A stretch of 64,000 nt of DNA from assembly GCA_023418915.1 (NCBI GenBank), contig JAEZYU010000012.1:58752-122751 (forward strand). The letters run 5' to 3'. The DNA comes from Bacillota bacterium (GTDB taxonomy: Bacteria; Bacillota; Clostridia; Acetivibrionales; DTU013). Below, piece by piece: positions 8,334 to 17,368 of the stretch (position 1 is the first letter of the stretch; every line of letters begins with the position of its first letter). Both the position numbers and the translations under genes were made by a program. The notes under the pieces are model-generated. The model did no database searches. It saw nothing but the letters and a program-made list of their open reading frames with translations, and was not told the origin of the DNA.

Positions 8334-8945
8334 TTACACTTTGTGTATGACTACAGTGAAATCATTCTTTAAATAAGCTTCTATAAACCTCACACGGGCG
8401 ATTCTGTCCGAGTAAGCTTCAAGAAGCTCCTTGACTTCATCAGGACTGAAATAGAAGTACTTATCCTCCCTGTCCGGAGAATCCTTATGCAGCAGATTGA
8501 AAACGACGGCTTGCCTTGACAGCTCCAAAAACATCCCTACGGCGTTTTTTAAAAATTCTATGTTATTTCCCAGGTTCAGATTGAATATGCCTGAGGTATA
8601 GATAACATCAAACGATTTTGCGCCAAACAAGCTGTGCTTGAAAATATCCGCATGGAGGAATTCACCGGGAAGCCCCTTGCTCTTTGCCAAATCGATCATT
8701 TTTCCTAATATATCAATACCTGTGTATTTTACATTTAGCCCTTTGCTGATGATATACTCCAGCAGATTCCCTGTACCGCAGCCTATATCCAGCAATGACT
8801 TCCCTTCAAGGTCCACCGCCGACAGCAGCATATCGAATCTCAGCTGCTGCGCCTTCTCGCTTTCCCACCCAAGAATGCCGTACTCGGGCAGGTTCTTGGA
8901 CATGTTGTCTTCATAATATGTTTTTATTGTTTCAAGCTTTTTCAT
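8334..8945 (-). CDS. Class I SAM-dependent methyltransferase
   Basis: 203 residues. Motif I, LLDIGCGTGNLLEYI (about 60-74), is the SAM-binding glycine loop; TGIDILGKMIDLAKSKG is motif II with the acidic residue that binds the ribose; FDVIYTSGIFNL is motif IV. Substrate specificity cannot be read. The ATG follows TGGAG at spacing 7. It is divergent from the RDD-TPR-S41 gene across a 180-bp region holding two dyads. Confidence 0.88.
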   Translation of the reverse strand: MKKLETIKTYYEDNMSKNLPEYGILGWESEKAQQLRFDMLLSAVDLEGKSLLDIGCGTGNLLEYIISKGLNVKYTGIDILGKMIDLAKSKGLPGEFLHADIFKHSLFGAKSFDVIYTSGIFNLNLGNNIEFLKNAVGMFLELSRQAVVFNLLHKDSPDREDKYFYFSPDEVKELLEAYSDRIARVRFIEAYLKNDFTVVIHKV

Positions 8946-8977
8946 TTCGCAACTCCATTCATTTGGTTGATTTCATA

Positions 8978-9091
8978 ATAGACCAAACTGGATACACGGT
9001 CAAGGTGTGACATTATGTCATTCAGACAGCGATGTCACAAACATCGAACATGTGTTGCCCTAATTGAAAATATTAGGTAAAATTGGTCTAT
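8978..9091. promoter_or_regulatory. Divergent promoter region with operator-like dyads
   Basis: ATAGACCAA at 8978-8986 has its exact reverse complement TTGGTCTAT at 9083-9091, and TGACAT-T-ATGTCA at 9008-9020 is a perfect palindrome. A further weaker dyad CGATG...CATCG follows near 9031. The placement between divergent genes suggests a shared operator. No regulator is assigned. Confidence 0.35.
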
Positions 9092-9125
9092 ATAGATATA
9101 TATTGTCGATAGGAGATAATAATGT

Positions 9126-11843
9126 ATGAATAATTCTGGAGTTCCCGGCAATGAGTTTGAACACAACCCTTTTGATTATATCGAGATAAGACCGGGGGTA
9201 AGACTATGGGCAAGGCTGATTGACTATATATTATTTGAAGTAATAGTTTTTGAATCGGCAAGCCTGGCTGCTGATATTAAAATTGATTTTTCAAAGGGGC
9301 TACTGCTGTATATAACCGCCATTTTCCTCTGGGTGTTTGTTGAAGCTTTCCTGCTCTCCATCCTGGGCACCACACCCGGCAAGTGGTTGCTCGGTGTATC
9401 AGTCAGAGAAGAATATGGAAACAAGCCGGCATTGCCAAAGGCGCTCAAACGAAGTCTTCTGGTATGGCTGTATGGTATTCAGGCCGGTATACCTCCGCTG
9501 TTCATACTCGGATTGGCTTATTCCAAAAACAAATTAACTGCTGAGAAAACTACAAAATGGGATAGTAAGTCCGGCTGTACTGTAAGACACATATATACTT
9601 CATCTTTGAAGATCATTGCTGCCGCTGCTATCATATGTGCGGTGATAATAACACAGTATAACAATCTGAACCTGGACCGGGCTGTATGGGATGAAAATAC
9701 CGAACTGACCGAAGGCTTGGATTTCATCAAGGAGATCACCTTTGGCGGAGATTCATCTGCCGCATATAATTGCAATGAGCGGGGCAACAAACTGCTGGGA
9801 GAGGGAAAGTACAGCGAGGCAAAGGCGGTGCTGCTGCAAGGGCTGGTTTTGAATCCTAAAAGCAATGTAAGGGATTCTCTCTACTGTAATTTGAGCTGCG
9901 CATGCTACAATCTGGAGGAATACTCAGCTTCACTGGACTACATAGAAGAAGGCCTCGATATCCTGCCCAACAGCACCGAGGAATATTTGAACCACGGTAA
10001 CGCACTATATGCGCTGGGTTATACAGACGAGGCAGAAGAGTCCTACATCCTTGCTATAAAAATATCCGATAGTAACGAATATGCTCATTACGGCCTGGGA
10101 ATGGTGAAATATGATAACTGTGAATATGATAAAGCTCTGGAATCATTTACTAAATATACTGGTCTTGAGAAGAAGGACCCTGACGGCTGGACATATCTCG
10201 GACTATGTTACCTTTACGGTGAAAACGATGCGGCAAAAGCTAAGGAGTGTATTGATAAAGCTCTTGATATCGAGCCCTTCCATACGTTTGCAGTAGATTC
10301 CATGGCGCAGTACTACAGAAGTGTCGGTGCTGCTGATAAAGCGGCTAAGCTCTATGAAAATGCTTTACTGATCAACCCTGAGGATTACACACTGCTGTGC
10401 AATGCAGCCGAATTCCATTATTACAGCGGATCCGCCGACAAAGCTGTAAAATTCGCAGATCTGGCCATCCAAAATAACAGTACTTATCAATATGCATACA
10501 AGATAAAGGCACAGGCATATCTGCTCAACGGTGAAAAACAGAAAGCCGCAGATACGGTCAGCGCCATGATAGAAAAAAACAAAGACGATCCTTCTGTATA
10601 CTGTACGGCAGGAGATATATATTATAGCGCATATGAATACAAGCTTGCAGGTAAAAACTATAGTATTGCTGTTGAAAGAAACCCCATGAATGAAGATGCC
10701 CATCTGGGAAAGATAGCATCTCTGTATTATCGGAAACGCTATAGCGCATGTCTGGATTTCGCTCTGGATTCGGCCAGGAAATTTGACAATGCAAATATTA
10801 CCTGGTTTATCGGTGATGCTTATTCCGCGCTCAATGATTCAGAAAAAGCGATCAGTTATTACAAAAAGGCATCAAATAAGCTGCCTAACAATCTGAATTT
10901 AACGGTCAGTCTGGGATGGGAGTTTTTCTACAACGGTGATTTTCAACAGGCTGTCGAATATGCAGACAGAGTCCTGGAAAGAGACCTGACTAACGAGTAC
11001 GCCAAAAGTCTTAAGACCACCGCCGGTAAAAGACTGCTCAGCATAGTCGACCAGGTATCAGATTTTATTGAGTCGAATTATATGTATTTTAAGCCAAACG
11101 ATGAATACAACATACTGAAACAGAAGCTCAAAGCACAGGGAAGTGCCGGCATAGAGGAGCTGTGCGAATTATTCGGAACTGTCTATAGAGAAGGCGACAT
11201 GTTTTCATTCATACTATACGACGAATATTATCGGGAATACATTAATATGTGTACAAAAAAAACAGTGGAAAACAGAGCGCTGGATAATGGCATCACTTAC
11301 ATTAAGATCAGCAGCTTTACAAGTAAAACAGCAAATGAATTCCTGGAGGTTATCGATGGCATACAGGATCCTGAAAGTAAATATCTTGTGATCGATCTGC
11401 GGGGAAACAGCGGAGGCGACACGAACAGCGGCTGCAACATACTTGATTACCTGCTCCCGAATTGCGTCGTATGTAATCTGATATACAATAACGGATACTC
11501 AGATTCATACTATTCAGATGATGAATTCATAGGTTTCAGGCATATATTCGTGCTTACCGATGAAAAATCGGCCAGTTGCTCCGAGCTAGTGACTCTCGGC
11601 CTCAAGACATATCTTGATAATGTAACTGTAATTGGTGGTAATACTTTTGGAAAGGGAGTCGGACAAACCGGCTTTGAGGATAAGGACAGAGAAATGGCGA
11701 TCTTCATCGTAAACCACTACTGGAATGTAAGGGAAGTCAATATAATGGACAAGGGCATCGAACCCGATGTGCATTTGTCAGGTGGCAGCGACGAGGAATA
11801 CATCCGGGAAATCCGGAAGCTTATTACAAACATATATGGTTGA
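9126..11843 (+). CDS. Membrane RDD domain, TPR array and S41 C-terminal processing peptidase fusion
   Basis: 905 residues in three parts. The N-terminus (about 15-160) is an RDD membrane domain (RPGVRLWARLIDYILFEV, then LGTTPGKWLLGVSV) with hydrophobic helices, followed by one more helix at about 160-180. From about 210 to 640 there are about ten TPR-like repeats. The end (about 650-895) is an S41 protease domain without an evident PDZ: YLVIDLRGNSGGD, then SASCSE with candidate nucleophile Ser817, and FGKGVGQ with the general base Lys843. Spacing of these two is as in CtpA/Tsp within one residue. The protease probably lies outside the membrane. RBS AGGAG precedes the ATG. The combination is unusual, and its substrate is unknown. 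Confidence 0.88.
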   Translation: MNNSGVPGNEFEHNPFDYIEIRPGVRLWARLIDYILFEVIVFESASLAADIKIDFSKGLLLYITAIFLWVFVEAFLLSILGTTPGKWLLGVSVREEYGNKPALPKALKRSLLVWLYGIQAGIPPLFILGLAYSKNKLTAEKTTKWDSKSGCTVRHIYTSSLKIIAAAAIICAVIITQYNNLNLDRAVWDENTELTEGLDFIKEITFGGDSSAAYNCNERGNKLLGEGKYSEAKAVLLQGLVLNPKSNVRDSLYCNLSCACYNLEEYSASLDYIEEGLDILPNSTEEYLNHGNALYALGYTDEAEESYILAIKISDSNEYAHYGLGMVKYDNCEYDKALESFTKYTGLEKKDPDGWTYLGLCYLYGENDAAKAKECIDKALDIEPFHTFAVDSMAQYYRSVGAADKAAKLYENALLINPEDYTLLCNAAEFHYYSGSADKAVKFADLAIQNNSTYQYAYKIKAQAYLLNGEKQKAADTVSAMIEKNKDDPSVYCTAGDIYYSAYEYKLAGKNYSIAVERNPMNEDAHLGKIASLYYRKRYSACLDFALDSARKFDNANITWFIGDAYSALNDSEKAISYYKKASNKLPNNLNLTVSLGWEFFYNGDFQQAVEYADRVLERDLTNEYAKSLKTTAGKRLLSIVDQVSDFIESNYMYFKPNDEYNILKQKLKAQGSAGIEELCELFGTVYREGDMFSFILYDEYYREYINMCTKKTVENRALDNGITYIKISSFTSKTANEFLEVIDGIQDPESKYLVIDLRGNSGGDTNSGCNILDYLLPNCVVCNLIYNNGYSDSYYSDDEFIGFRHIFVLTDEKSASCSELVTLGLKTYLDNVTVIGGNTFGKGVGQTGFEDKDREMAIFIVNHYWNVREVNIMDKGIEPDVHLSGGSDEEYIREIRKLITNIYG

Positions 11844-11894
11844 ATCCTATGGTATCATAATAAATATAAATACAGAAAATGGCCGGAGGTTTTT

Positions 11895-12470
11895 ATGAAC
11901 AAGGTAATATGTGTTTACAGTTCATCAAGCAACTTTATTGATAATGCCTATTTCGATATTGCATCCAAGCTGGGTGAAGCTATAGCAAAAAACGGCGATA
12001 TTCTGCTCTTCGGAGGCGGAATGCGCGGACTTATGGGAGCGACCGCCACAGCGGTCCACAGCCGCAAGGGTCATGTGATCGGAGTAATTCCGGAAGCACT
12101 CAATCAGAAGGGCGTCGTTTACGAGACCTGCGATGAACTGATCGTTACAAAGGGAATGAGAGAGAGGAAATCCATAATGGATGCACGATCAGAAGCCTTC
12201 ATAGCGCTTCCGGGAGGTTACGGAACACTTGAGGAGCTGCTTGAAATAATCACATTAAAGCAGTTGAAATATCATAATAAGCCTGTTGTGATCCTCAATT
12301 TCAACGGCTTTTACGATTCATTGCTCAAGCAGTTCGATAACATAGAGGAACGAAAATTTGCAAAGCCTGAAAGCAGCCTGCTGTATCATATAACAGCAGA
12401 CGTTGACAATGCACTGGAGTATATCGATACCTATAAACCACTGGAGTTCAAGGATAAATGGCTGACGTAA
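11895..12470 (+). CDS. LOG-family (TIGR00730) nucleotide phosphoribohydrolase
   Basis: 191 residues with a Rossmann-type fold. GGGMRGLMGATA and PGGYGTLEE (the canonical PGGxGTxxE signature, about residue 102) are diagnostic; RERKSIMDARSEAFIALPG supplies the catalytic Arg of the family. Characterised members release the base from AMP or cytokinin riboside monophosphates. CGGAGG precedes the ATG. It lies 51 bases after the RDD-TPR-S41 gene and may be co-transcribed with it. Confidence 0.9.
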   Translation: MNKVICVYSSSSNFIDNAYFDIASKLGEAIAKNGDILLFGGGMRGLMGATATAVHSRKGHVIGVIPEALNQKGVVYETCDELIVTKGMRERKSIMDARSEAFIALPGGYGTLEELLEIITLKQLKYHNKPVVILNFNGFYDSLLKQFDNIEERKFAKPESSLLYHITADVDNALEYIDTYKPLEFKDKWLT

Positions 12471-12515
12471 GGAGACACCGCTGCCGTGTTTGCCTATAAG
12501 TGAGTGTCCCCTTAC
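12467..12515. terminator. Stem-loop between convergent LOG and GH26-like genes
   Basis: GTAAGGAGACAC pairs with GTGTCCCCTTAC (one A-C mismatch). The LOG stop codon is inside the left arm. The stem is likely to terminate or protect both convergent transcripts. The start of a dispersed-repeat fragment (CTATCGCCTCGTTATAACGC) follows at about 12518. Confidence 0.5.
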
Positions 12516-12552
12516 CTCTATCGCCTCGTTATAACGCATACCCGATTACAGA

Positions 12553-14004
12553 TCACCTTTTCAGTTCGGTAGGCTCATATCTTAATCTGAACTGCGGGAT
12601 CCTGTTTATCTGCGTATAATAATTTACTTCCCAGTCATCGCCCTGCGATGGATCGTTCATTCCGTCGGCCGGCGGCGCAAAAAGCTTGAACACTATCTCT
12701 TCAGGTCCTTTGAATGGTTTTTCAAAGAAAGCAGGCATCAGATCGATCGATTTAACTCCGGGTTTTTTGTAGAACCATTTCCCGTTAAATTCAAACACTG
12801 CATTGAGGTTTTCCTCGTCAAACATGACCTCGCAGAATACAGGTGCACCTTCCACTCTGACTGGCAAAGCTAATCCATCGGCATCTTCAGAGCCTCCCCA
12901 CCTCAAAGTGACAGGCAGTTCCGCACTGTCACCTGTTTGCATAAGCGGCTGAAAATAGGAGTCATGAATTATTTCTTTATAAGCATCAAATAATGGCTGT
13001 TTTATGCCATTGGCAGAACAGTTGGGATCTTCAAGCTCAAGTCCGAGACGTCCCCTGTCCCTGAACTGATAGCAGGTGATCCCCGTGAGCCATGAAGCCT
13101 TTTCGTCCCTGATCATATAGTAGAACTCCTTCATCATCTCCGCCTGTTCATATGGTCCTGTCACATCACCATCGGCATTTAGCTCGGAGATGACGAGCGG
13201 TTTGGGAACGCTGCGGTTTATCAGACAGAACCTGTCGTATGTATATTTGTTTATCTCAAACCTGTCTCTCACATCATACCTCTTATGTGAGGTGCCTCCA
13301 CGCTCTGCTATAGTGAATGGCCAGCCCCAGTTTAACGCAAGGTAATAATCTCCGGACCATATGTCAGCTGCTCTTATAGCTTCCATAAACTCCTTCTCAT
13401 AAGGCATCTCTTCTAAGCCCATCGCAGCCTCTCCCCCAATACACAATATCGTCCTTATATGAGGTGCCTCACGTTTGACTATATTGTGGAAGCGTACATA
13501 AAAATCAGCGACCTGCTGATACGTATACCTCTTGTTAAATGCAAACCAGTTGCCCGTAGCTTCGTGATTTATCCTAAGAAGCAGCCTGCCATAAGGCTTC
13601 AGCTCTCTGACCACCTGGATGAGATGTTCATCGGGCACAGCGCAGTCTACGGTCATTGTAAGTGTGACATCCTGTCCGTGCCGCCTTACATCCTTCATCG
13701 ATATGAAAGGCTCGCCGTCCGTGCTTCCTCCGATACCGCCGGTATACGGAAAATAATCGTCATACGCATAATCCCACGCAAACGATACTCCATCGTTTTT
13801 ATCCAGCTTGCTCGCTCTCGTTGGCCAGCCCTTATCCAGCGGATAATAGCAGTACATCAGGTTAATGCTCCTGTGCGGCCGCCCCAGCTTGTCAAGTATA
13901 TAATCCTGGCATACATATTCACCCCGTTCGCTGCCATCGCCCAGATCAACAGCGCAGGCAGCGGGTCCCATATGCAGCTTGTAAGCTTTTGTTTTCCCGT
14001 TCAT
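12553..14004 (-). CDS. GH26-like glycoside hydrolase (mannanase-type TIM barrel)
   Basis: 483 residues. LLLRINHEATGNWFAFNKRYTYQQ (split over residues 141-164) matches the acid/base motif of GH26 enzymes, with Glu148 after His, and VISELNADGD offers Glu274 as nucleophile. There is no signal peptide, so the enzyme would act inside the cell, fitting a role on imported oligosaccharides. It is downstream of the GH94 phosphorylase on the same strand (119-base gap), suggesting joint breakdown of a beta-linked oligosaccharide. The C-terminal 120 residues resemble a beta-sandwich appendage. GH26 membership is by motif only; another clan-A family is possible. Confidence 0.65.
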   Translation of the reverse strand: MNGKTKAYKLHMGPAACAVDLGDGSERGEYVCQDYILDKLGRPHRSINLMYCYYPLDKGWPTRASKLDKNDGVSFAWDYAYDDYFPYTGGIGGSTDGEPFISMKDVRRHGQDVTLTMTVDCAVPDEHLIQVVRELKPYGRLLLRINHEATGNWFAFNKRYTYQQVADFYVRFHNIVKREAPHIRTILCIGGEAAMGLEEMPYEKEFMEAIRAADIWSGDYYLALNWGWPFTIAERGGTSHKRYDVRDRFEINKYTYDRFCLINRSVPKPLVISELNADGDVTGPYEQAEMMKEFYYMIRDEKASWLTGITCYQFRDRGRLGLELEDPNCSANGIKQPLFDAYKEIIHDSYFQPLMQTGDSAELPVTLRWGGSEDADGLALPVRVEGAPVFCEVMFDEENLNAVFEFNGKWFYKKPGVKSIDLMPAFFEKPFKGPEEIVFKLFAPPADGMNDPSQGDDWEVNYYTQINRIPQFRLRYEPTELKR

Positions 14005-14049
14005 AGATAGTTCATCCTTTCGTCGGCTTGTAATACTATTGAGAGGTTA

Positions 14050-14106
14050 GGGACGCTCCATTATCATATCTGCACATTACAGACCCGATCTATGGAAAAC
14101 CGTCCC
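14050..14106. repeat. GGGACG...CGTCCC hairpin repeat
   Basis: Imperfect inverted repeat, with GGGACG at the left end and CGTCCC at the right end. On the minus strand it reads GGGACGGTTTTCC..., like the element at 24500-24545, and both share GCAGATA inside. It lies between GH94 and the GH26-like gene and may attenuate read-through. Confidence 0.45.
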
Positions 14107-14123
14107 GATACACCACTATATAC

Positions 14124-16490
14124 TCATATTTGACCAAGCACGACTTCCACTTTGTTGCTGTTTTTCATAATATCAAGCGGAATCTGTGTTCCATCCAGCT
14201 TATGACCGTTGACCATCAGTGAAGCAACACCACTTGAGACCTTGTCAGGATTTTTGACTTCTATATTGAAGCTCTTGCCCCTGTACACTCTGTTAACCTT
14301 AAAGCCGTCCCAATCATGCGGGATGCACGGATCTATCACAAGTCCGTCATAGGATGCTCTGACTCCAAGTATATATTGTGAAATGGCGACAAAGCTCCAG
14401 GATGCTGTGCCGGTAAGCCATGAATTTCTCGCACGGCCGAATTTATGAGGATGCTCCTTGCCGGTGATGAATTGAGAATACACGTAGGGTTCCATTGTGT
14501 ACAGGTCTGCGTTATCGTTCTTTGCAGCAGGCAGGAAGGACAGATAATACTCAAACGCTCTGTCACCTCTGCCCAGCATACACTCTGCAACTACTGCCCA
14601 CGTATTTGCATGGCAGAATATGCCCGCATTCTCCTTCAGCCCCGGAGGGAATGAAGTTATGGCGCCGATTTCATTGTCAGGCTCTCTGTATGCAGGATAG
14701 TTTTTCACTATACCGTGATCAGTGGCAAGGTATTCATTTAGACTGTCCATCGCCGCCAGACCTTTTTCTAAACAAGCAGCGCCAGATACGACCGACCATG
14801 TCTGGCTGTTGATAAATATCTTGCATTGATCGCTTTGCTGTCCTCCAAGCTTTCTGCCGCTGTCAAGATAGCCTCTCAGGAACCATTTACCGTCCCAGGC
14901 ATATTTGTCCAGGTTTTCAGCTATGACAGCCAGGCATTTCCGGAAGAATTCTGCTTCAGCTTTGTGTCCGGTTCTGTCTGCCAACTCTATGAATTCATTG
15001 AGTCCCCGATAATACAGGAATGTACTCCAGATGCTTTCTCCTTTGCCCTTCAGGTTGATACAGTCATTCCAGTCAGCCGCAAGGCCGAGCAGCAGGCCAT
15101 GGGGTCCCCGTTTTTCCCATGAGAATTCCAGCGCTTTCTTCAAATGCTCGAAAACCGATGCTTCATCCTTGTCGCAGTACGGGACCTTCCGGTCAAGGAA
15201 TGCTGTGTCCCCGGTCTCCTTTATATAAGCAGGCACTGACAGCAGCAGCCATAGATGGTCGTCTGAGAAAATATGCCGATCCGGCGGCACATTATGAAGT
15301 CCCTGCTTCCAGGTCAGAGGTTGAAATCCGTGCATTGCCGCTCCGTTTGAGATCTGGCCTTTCAGCAGGTCAATGATCTTGTCCCGGCAAAGCTCCGGTA
15401 TAGAATGCATGACTCCCAGTGTATCCTGGTTGGTATCGCGGTAGCCCAGCCCGTCGCGCCCTCCTGCCTCATTGAAGGAAGCGGATCTGGACCAGTTGAA
15501 GGTCGTCTGGCACTGGTACTGGTTCCAGACATTTACCATTGAGTTCACCAGCGGTGAAGGAGTCGAGCATTTGTATGCCGAAAGTCTCTTCTCCCAGTAC
15601 AACCTAACCTTTTCAAATTCCTTATCGACATTGCTTCGGTCGGAGTACAGCTTCCTGCATTCCTGCCCGAACGTTTTAGCGTCACCGACGCCTACAATAT
15701 AGACGGCATACGCCTTTTCCCCGGGCCTGAGTATGAGTTTATTCTGTACGGATGCACATGGATTGCCGCCTATGGCTGTTGTATTTGCGTTACGGCCTCT
15801 TTCCACAGCTATGGGATTGCCTTCATGACGATAACGGCCTATGAATTCATCCCTGTCCGTCTCAAAGCTCACTACAGGCAATGTGGACGCCATGAATCCC
15901 TTAGGTTCGGTTACCGGCCACAGGCGTATGGAATAATCCACAACATCGTTTTCATATCCCATTCTGCACGTATATAGTATGTACTGGAAATTTGTCAGAT
16001 CCTGATCCATATTCCAGAAGCACCATTCAGCATAAGTAAACAACGACAGCTCCCTGTCTCTGTCGGACCTGTTTTCCAGCTCGATCTCCCATATTTCCAC
16101 CGGCTTATCTATAGGAACAAACACCCTGTAATCAGATCGTATCCCTTTATACTCGCTCTCAAACCTTGTGTATCCAAGGCCGTGGCGGCATTTGGTCTTG
16201 TAGCTGTCCAGCGGCTTGCCCACAGGCTGCCAGGATGCAGACCAGTAATCGCCGTCATCCTCATCTCTGATGTAGATATAGCGGCCCGGCCTGTCCATGG
16301 GTACACTGTTGAAGCGGAAACGCAGCAGTCTGGCCGATTTGGGAGATTTGTAAAAGCCATAGCCACTGGCGTTGTTGGATATAATGCCGCAGTATTCGGC
16401 CGTGCCAAGATAATTCACCCAGGACATTGGTGTGTTGGGATTTTCAACGACATATTCCCTGCTGTCATCGTCGAAGTAACCGTAACGCAT
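14124..16490 (-). CDS. GH94 disaccharide phosphorylase (cellobiose/chitobiose phosphorylase-like)
   Basis: 788 residues, the typical GH94 length. The N-terminal beta-sandwich starts MRYGYFDDDSREYVVENP and the catalytic (alpha/alpha)6 barrel contains GRDGLGYRDTNQD, ADWNDC (general acid Asp) and SRSASF, all GH94 hallmarks; the phosphate-binding region near ENAGIFCHANTW is intact. The family cleaves beta-linked disaccharides with phosphate to give a sugar-1-phosphate and a free sugar, saving ATP. The exact substrate is unclear; the N-terminal half resembles both cellobiose and N,N'-diacetylchitobiose phosphorylases. AAGGAGG precedes the ATG. No signal peptide. It leads a two-gene unit with the GH26-like gene. 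Confidence 0.92.
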   Translation of the reverse strand: MRYGYFDDDSREYVVENPNTPMSWVNYLGTAEYCGIISNNASGYGFYKSPKSARLLRFRFNSVPMDRPGRYIYIRDEDDGDYWSASWQPVGKPLDSYKTKCRHGLGYTRFESEYKGIRSDYRVFVPIDKPVEIWEIELENRSDRDRELSLFTYAEWCFWNMDQDLTNFQYILYTCRMGYENDVVDYSIRLWPVTEPKGFMASTLPVVSFETDRDEFIGRYRHEGNPIAVERGRNANTTAIGGNPCASVQNKLILRPGEKAYAVYIVGVGDAKTFGQECRKLYSDRSNVDKEFEKVRLYWEKRLSAYKCSTPSPLVNSMVNVWNQYQCQTTFNWSRSASFNEAGGRDGLGYRDTNQDTLGVMHSIPELCRDKIIDLLKGQISNGAAMHGFQPLTWKQGLHNVPPDRHIFSDDHLWLLLSVPAYIKETGDTAFLDRKVPYCDKDEASVFEHLKKALEFSWEKRGPHGLLLGLAADWNDCINLKGKGESIWSTFLYYRGLNEFIELADRTGHKAEAEFFRKCLAVIAENLDKYAWDGKWFLRGYLDSGRKLGGQQSDQCKIFINSQTWSVVSGAACLEKGLAAMDSLNEYLATDHGIVKNYPAYREPDNEIGAITSFPPGLKENAGIFCHANTWAVVAECMLGRGDRAFEYYLSFLPAAKNDNADLYTMEPYVYSQFITGKEHPHKFGRARNSWLTGTASWSFVAISQYILGVRASYDGLVIDPCIPHDWDGFKVNRVYRGKSFNIEVKNPDKVSSGVASLMVNGHKLDGTQIPLDIMKNSNKVEVVLGQI

Positions 16491-16520
16491 AAGACATCCT
16501 CCTTATACATAAAAATGTTA

Positions 16521-16545
16521 TAACGCATCGGTTCAACAGAAAAGT
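16521..16545 (+). repeat. Fragment of the dispersed TTATAACG...TTCAA element
   Basis: TTATAACGCATCGGTTCAAC, followed by AGAAAAG, matches the left end of the element seen at 8133, 57807 and 61897. It lies 31 bases upstream of the GH94 start codon. Confidence 0.5.
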
Positions 16546-16566
16546 CATTATCTTGTAATATTCACA

Positions 16567-16652
16567 GTACATCGAATACTGCCGTGTAAGTCTGCTTTTG
16601 GTTCGTTCTGTACATCGAATACTGCCGTGTAAGTCTGCTTTTGGTTCGTTCT
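16567..16652. repeat. Perfect 43-bp tandem duplication
   Basis: Two identical 43-bp units, 16567-16609 and 16610-16652, beginning GTACATCGAATACTGCCGTG. They lie about 80-160 bases upstream of GH94 and hence in its leader or promoter. Perfect identity implies a recent event. Confidence 0.9.
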
Positions 16653-16886
16653 GTAGCTTAAGATGCGGTCTGCCTGATTCTATTTACATTAGTTTAGCAT
16701 AAGTCTATCGTAAAATCTAACAAATATTTGATACAAACACTAATGATTGTGATAAGCGAATAGCAGAGTGAATTTTATTTTTACTGTAAGCATATTTCAT
16801 TCTGCTCTTCATGCAGCCATCGATCTTATCGTTTCAGGGTTACCTCATCCCCAGAAAATAAGTATCAGTTCAGACAGGCATGTATC

Positions 16887-17037
16887 TCTCCGGTGTTTTA
16901 TCTCCGTTGTTTTCTCTCCGTTGTTTTCTCTCCGTTATTTTATCTCCGTTGTTTATCTCCGGTGTTTATCTCCGGTGTTTATCTCCGGTGTTTTATCTCC
17001 GTTGTTTTCTCTCCGTTGTTTTCTCTCCGTTGTTTTA
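16887..17037. repeat. Array of eleven 13-16-bp TCTCCGKTGTTT units
   Basis: Units of the form TCTCCG(T/G)TGTTT followed by a short A/T or CTC spacer are repeated eleven times with small changes. On the minus strand the unit reads AAACAACGGAGA, rich in Shine-Dalgarno-like GGAG. Two plus-strand reading frames run through it but their protein is only the repeat. Confidence 0.85.
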
Positions 17038-17059
17038 TCGAGCAGTACGGTTAGCTTTT

Positions 17060-17330
17060 ACATATTTAAGACATCCAACAGGCAAGTCAAACTGTCTGCT
17101 CAATTATGCAGGTTTAGGACATCCAACAGGCGTTGTCTGCTCAATTATGCAAGTAATTGGTACTCACTATTGAATTTTCTCAAAGCTTTCTCATAATAAC
17201 ACAACTCATATCCATATTATGTAAAACGATCATAGACAAATATCAAATTTCACCCAATTTTCTTTCACAATACCTGAAAATTTGAGCAGTTCACTTCTTT
17301 TAACATTATGTCAACCATATACTAAACGAA
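17060..17330. repeat. Large dispersed repeat, copy A (related to 43505-43835)
   Basis: It contains two tandem units sharing GACATCCAACAGGC and GTCTGCTCAATTATGCA, then a unique tail with ATTATGTAAAACGATCATAG and TTTGAGCAGTTCACTT. The copy at 43505-43835 has the same order: tandem units ending GCTCAATTATTGCA, then ATTATGTAAAACAATTGTGG and TTTGAGCAATTCACTT. No coding potential. It is AT-rich, with no gene between 16491 and 17910. Confidence 0.7.
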
Positions 17331-17336
17331 TCTTTC

Positions 17337-17368
17337 GCCAAAAATTTTTCTTTGAACAATGCGTTATA
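17337..17368 (-). repeat. Reverse-oriented fragment of the dispersed TTATAACG element
   Basis: On the minus strand: TTTATAACGCATTGTTCAAA then GAAAAATTTTT. It abuts the larger repeat that ends near 17330. Confidence 0.5.

Noticed and set aside
16768..17196. Two plus-strand frames through the TCTCCG array and following repeat
   Set aside because: The peptide is a simple Phe/Leu/Ser/Val repeat generated by the array; there is no start signal or homologous domain.
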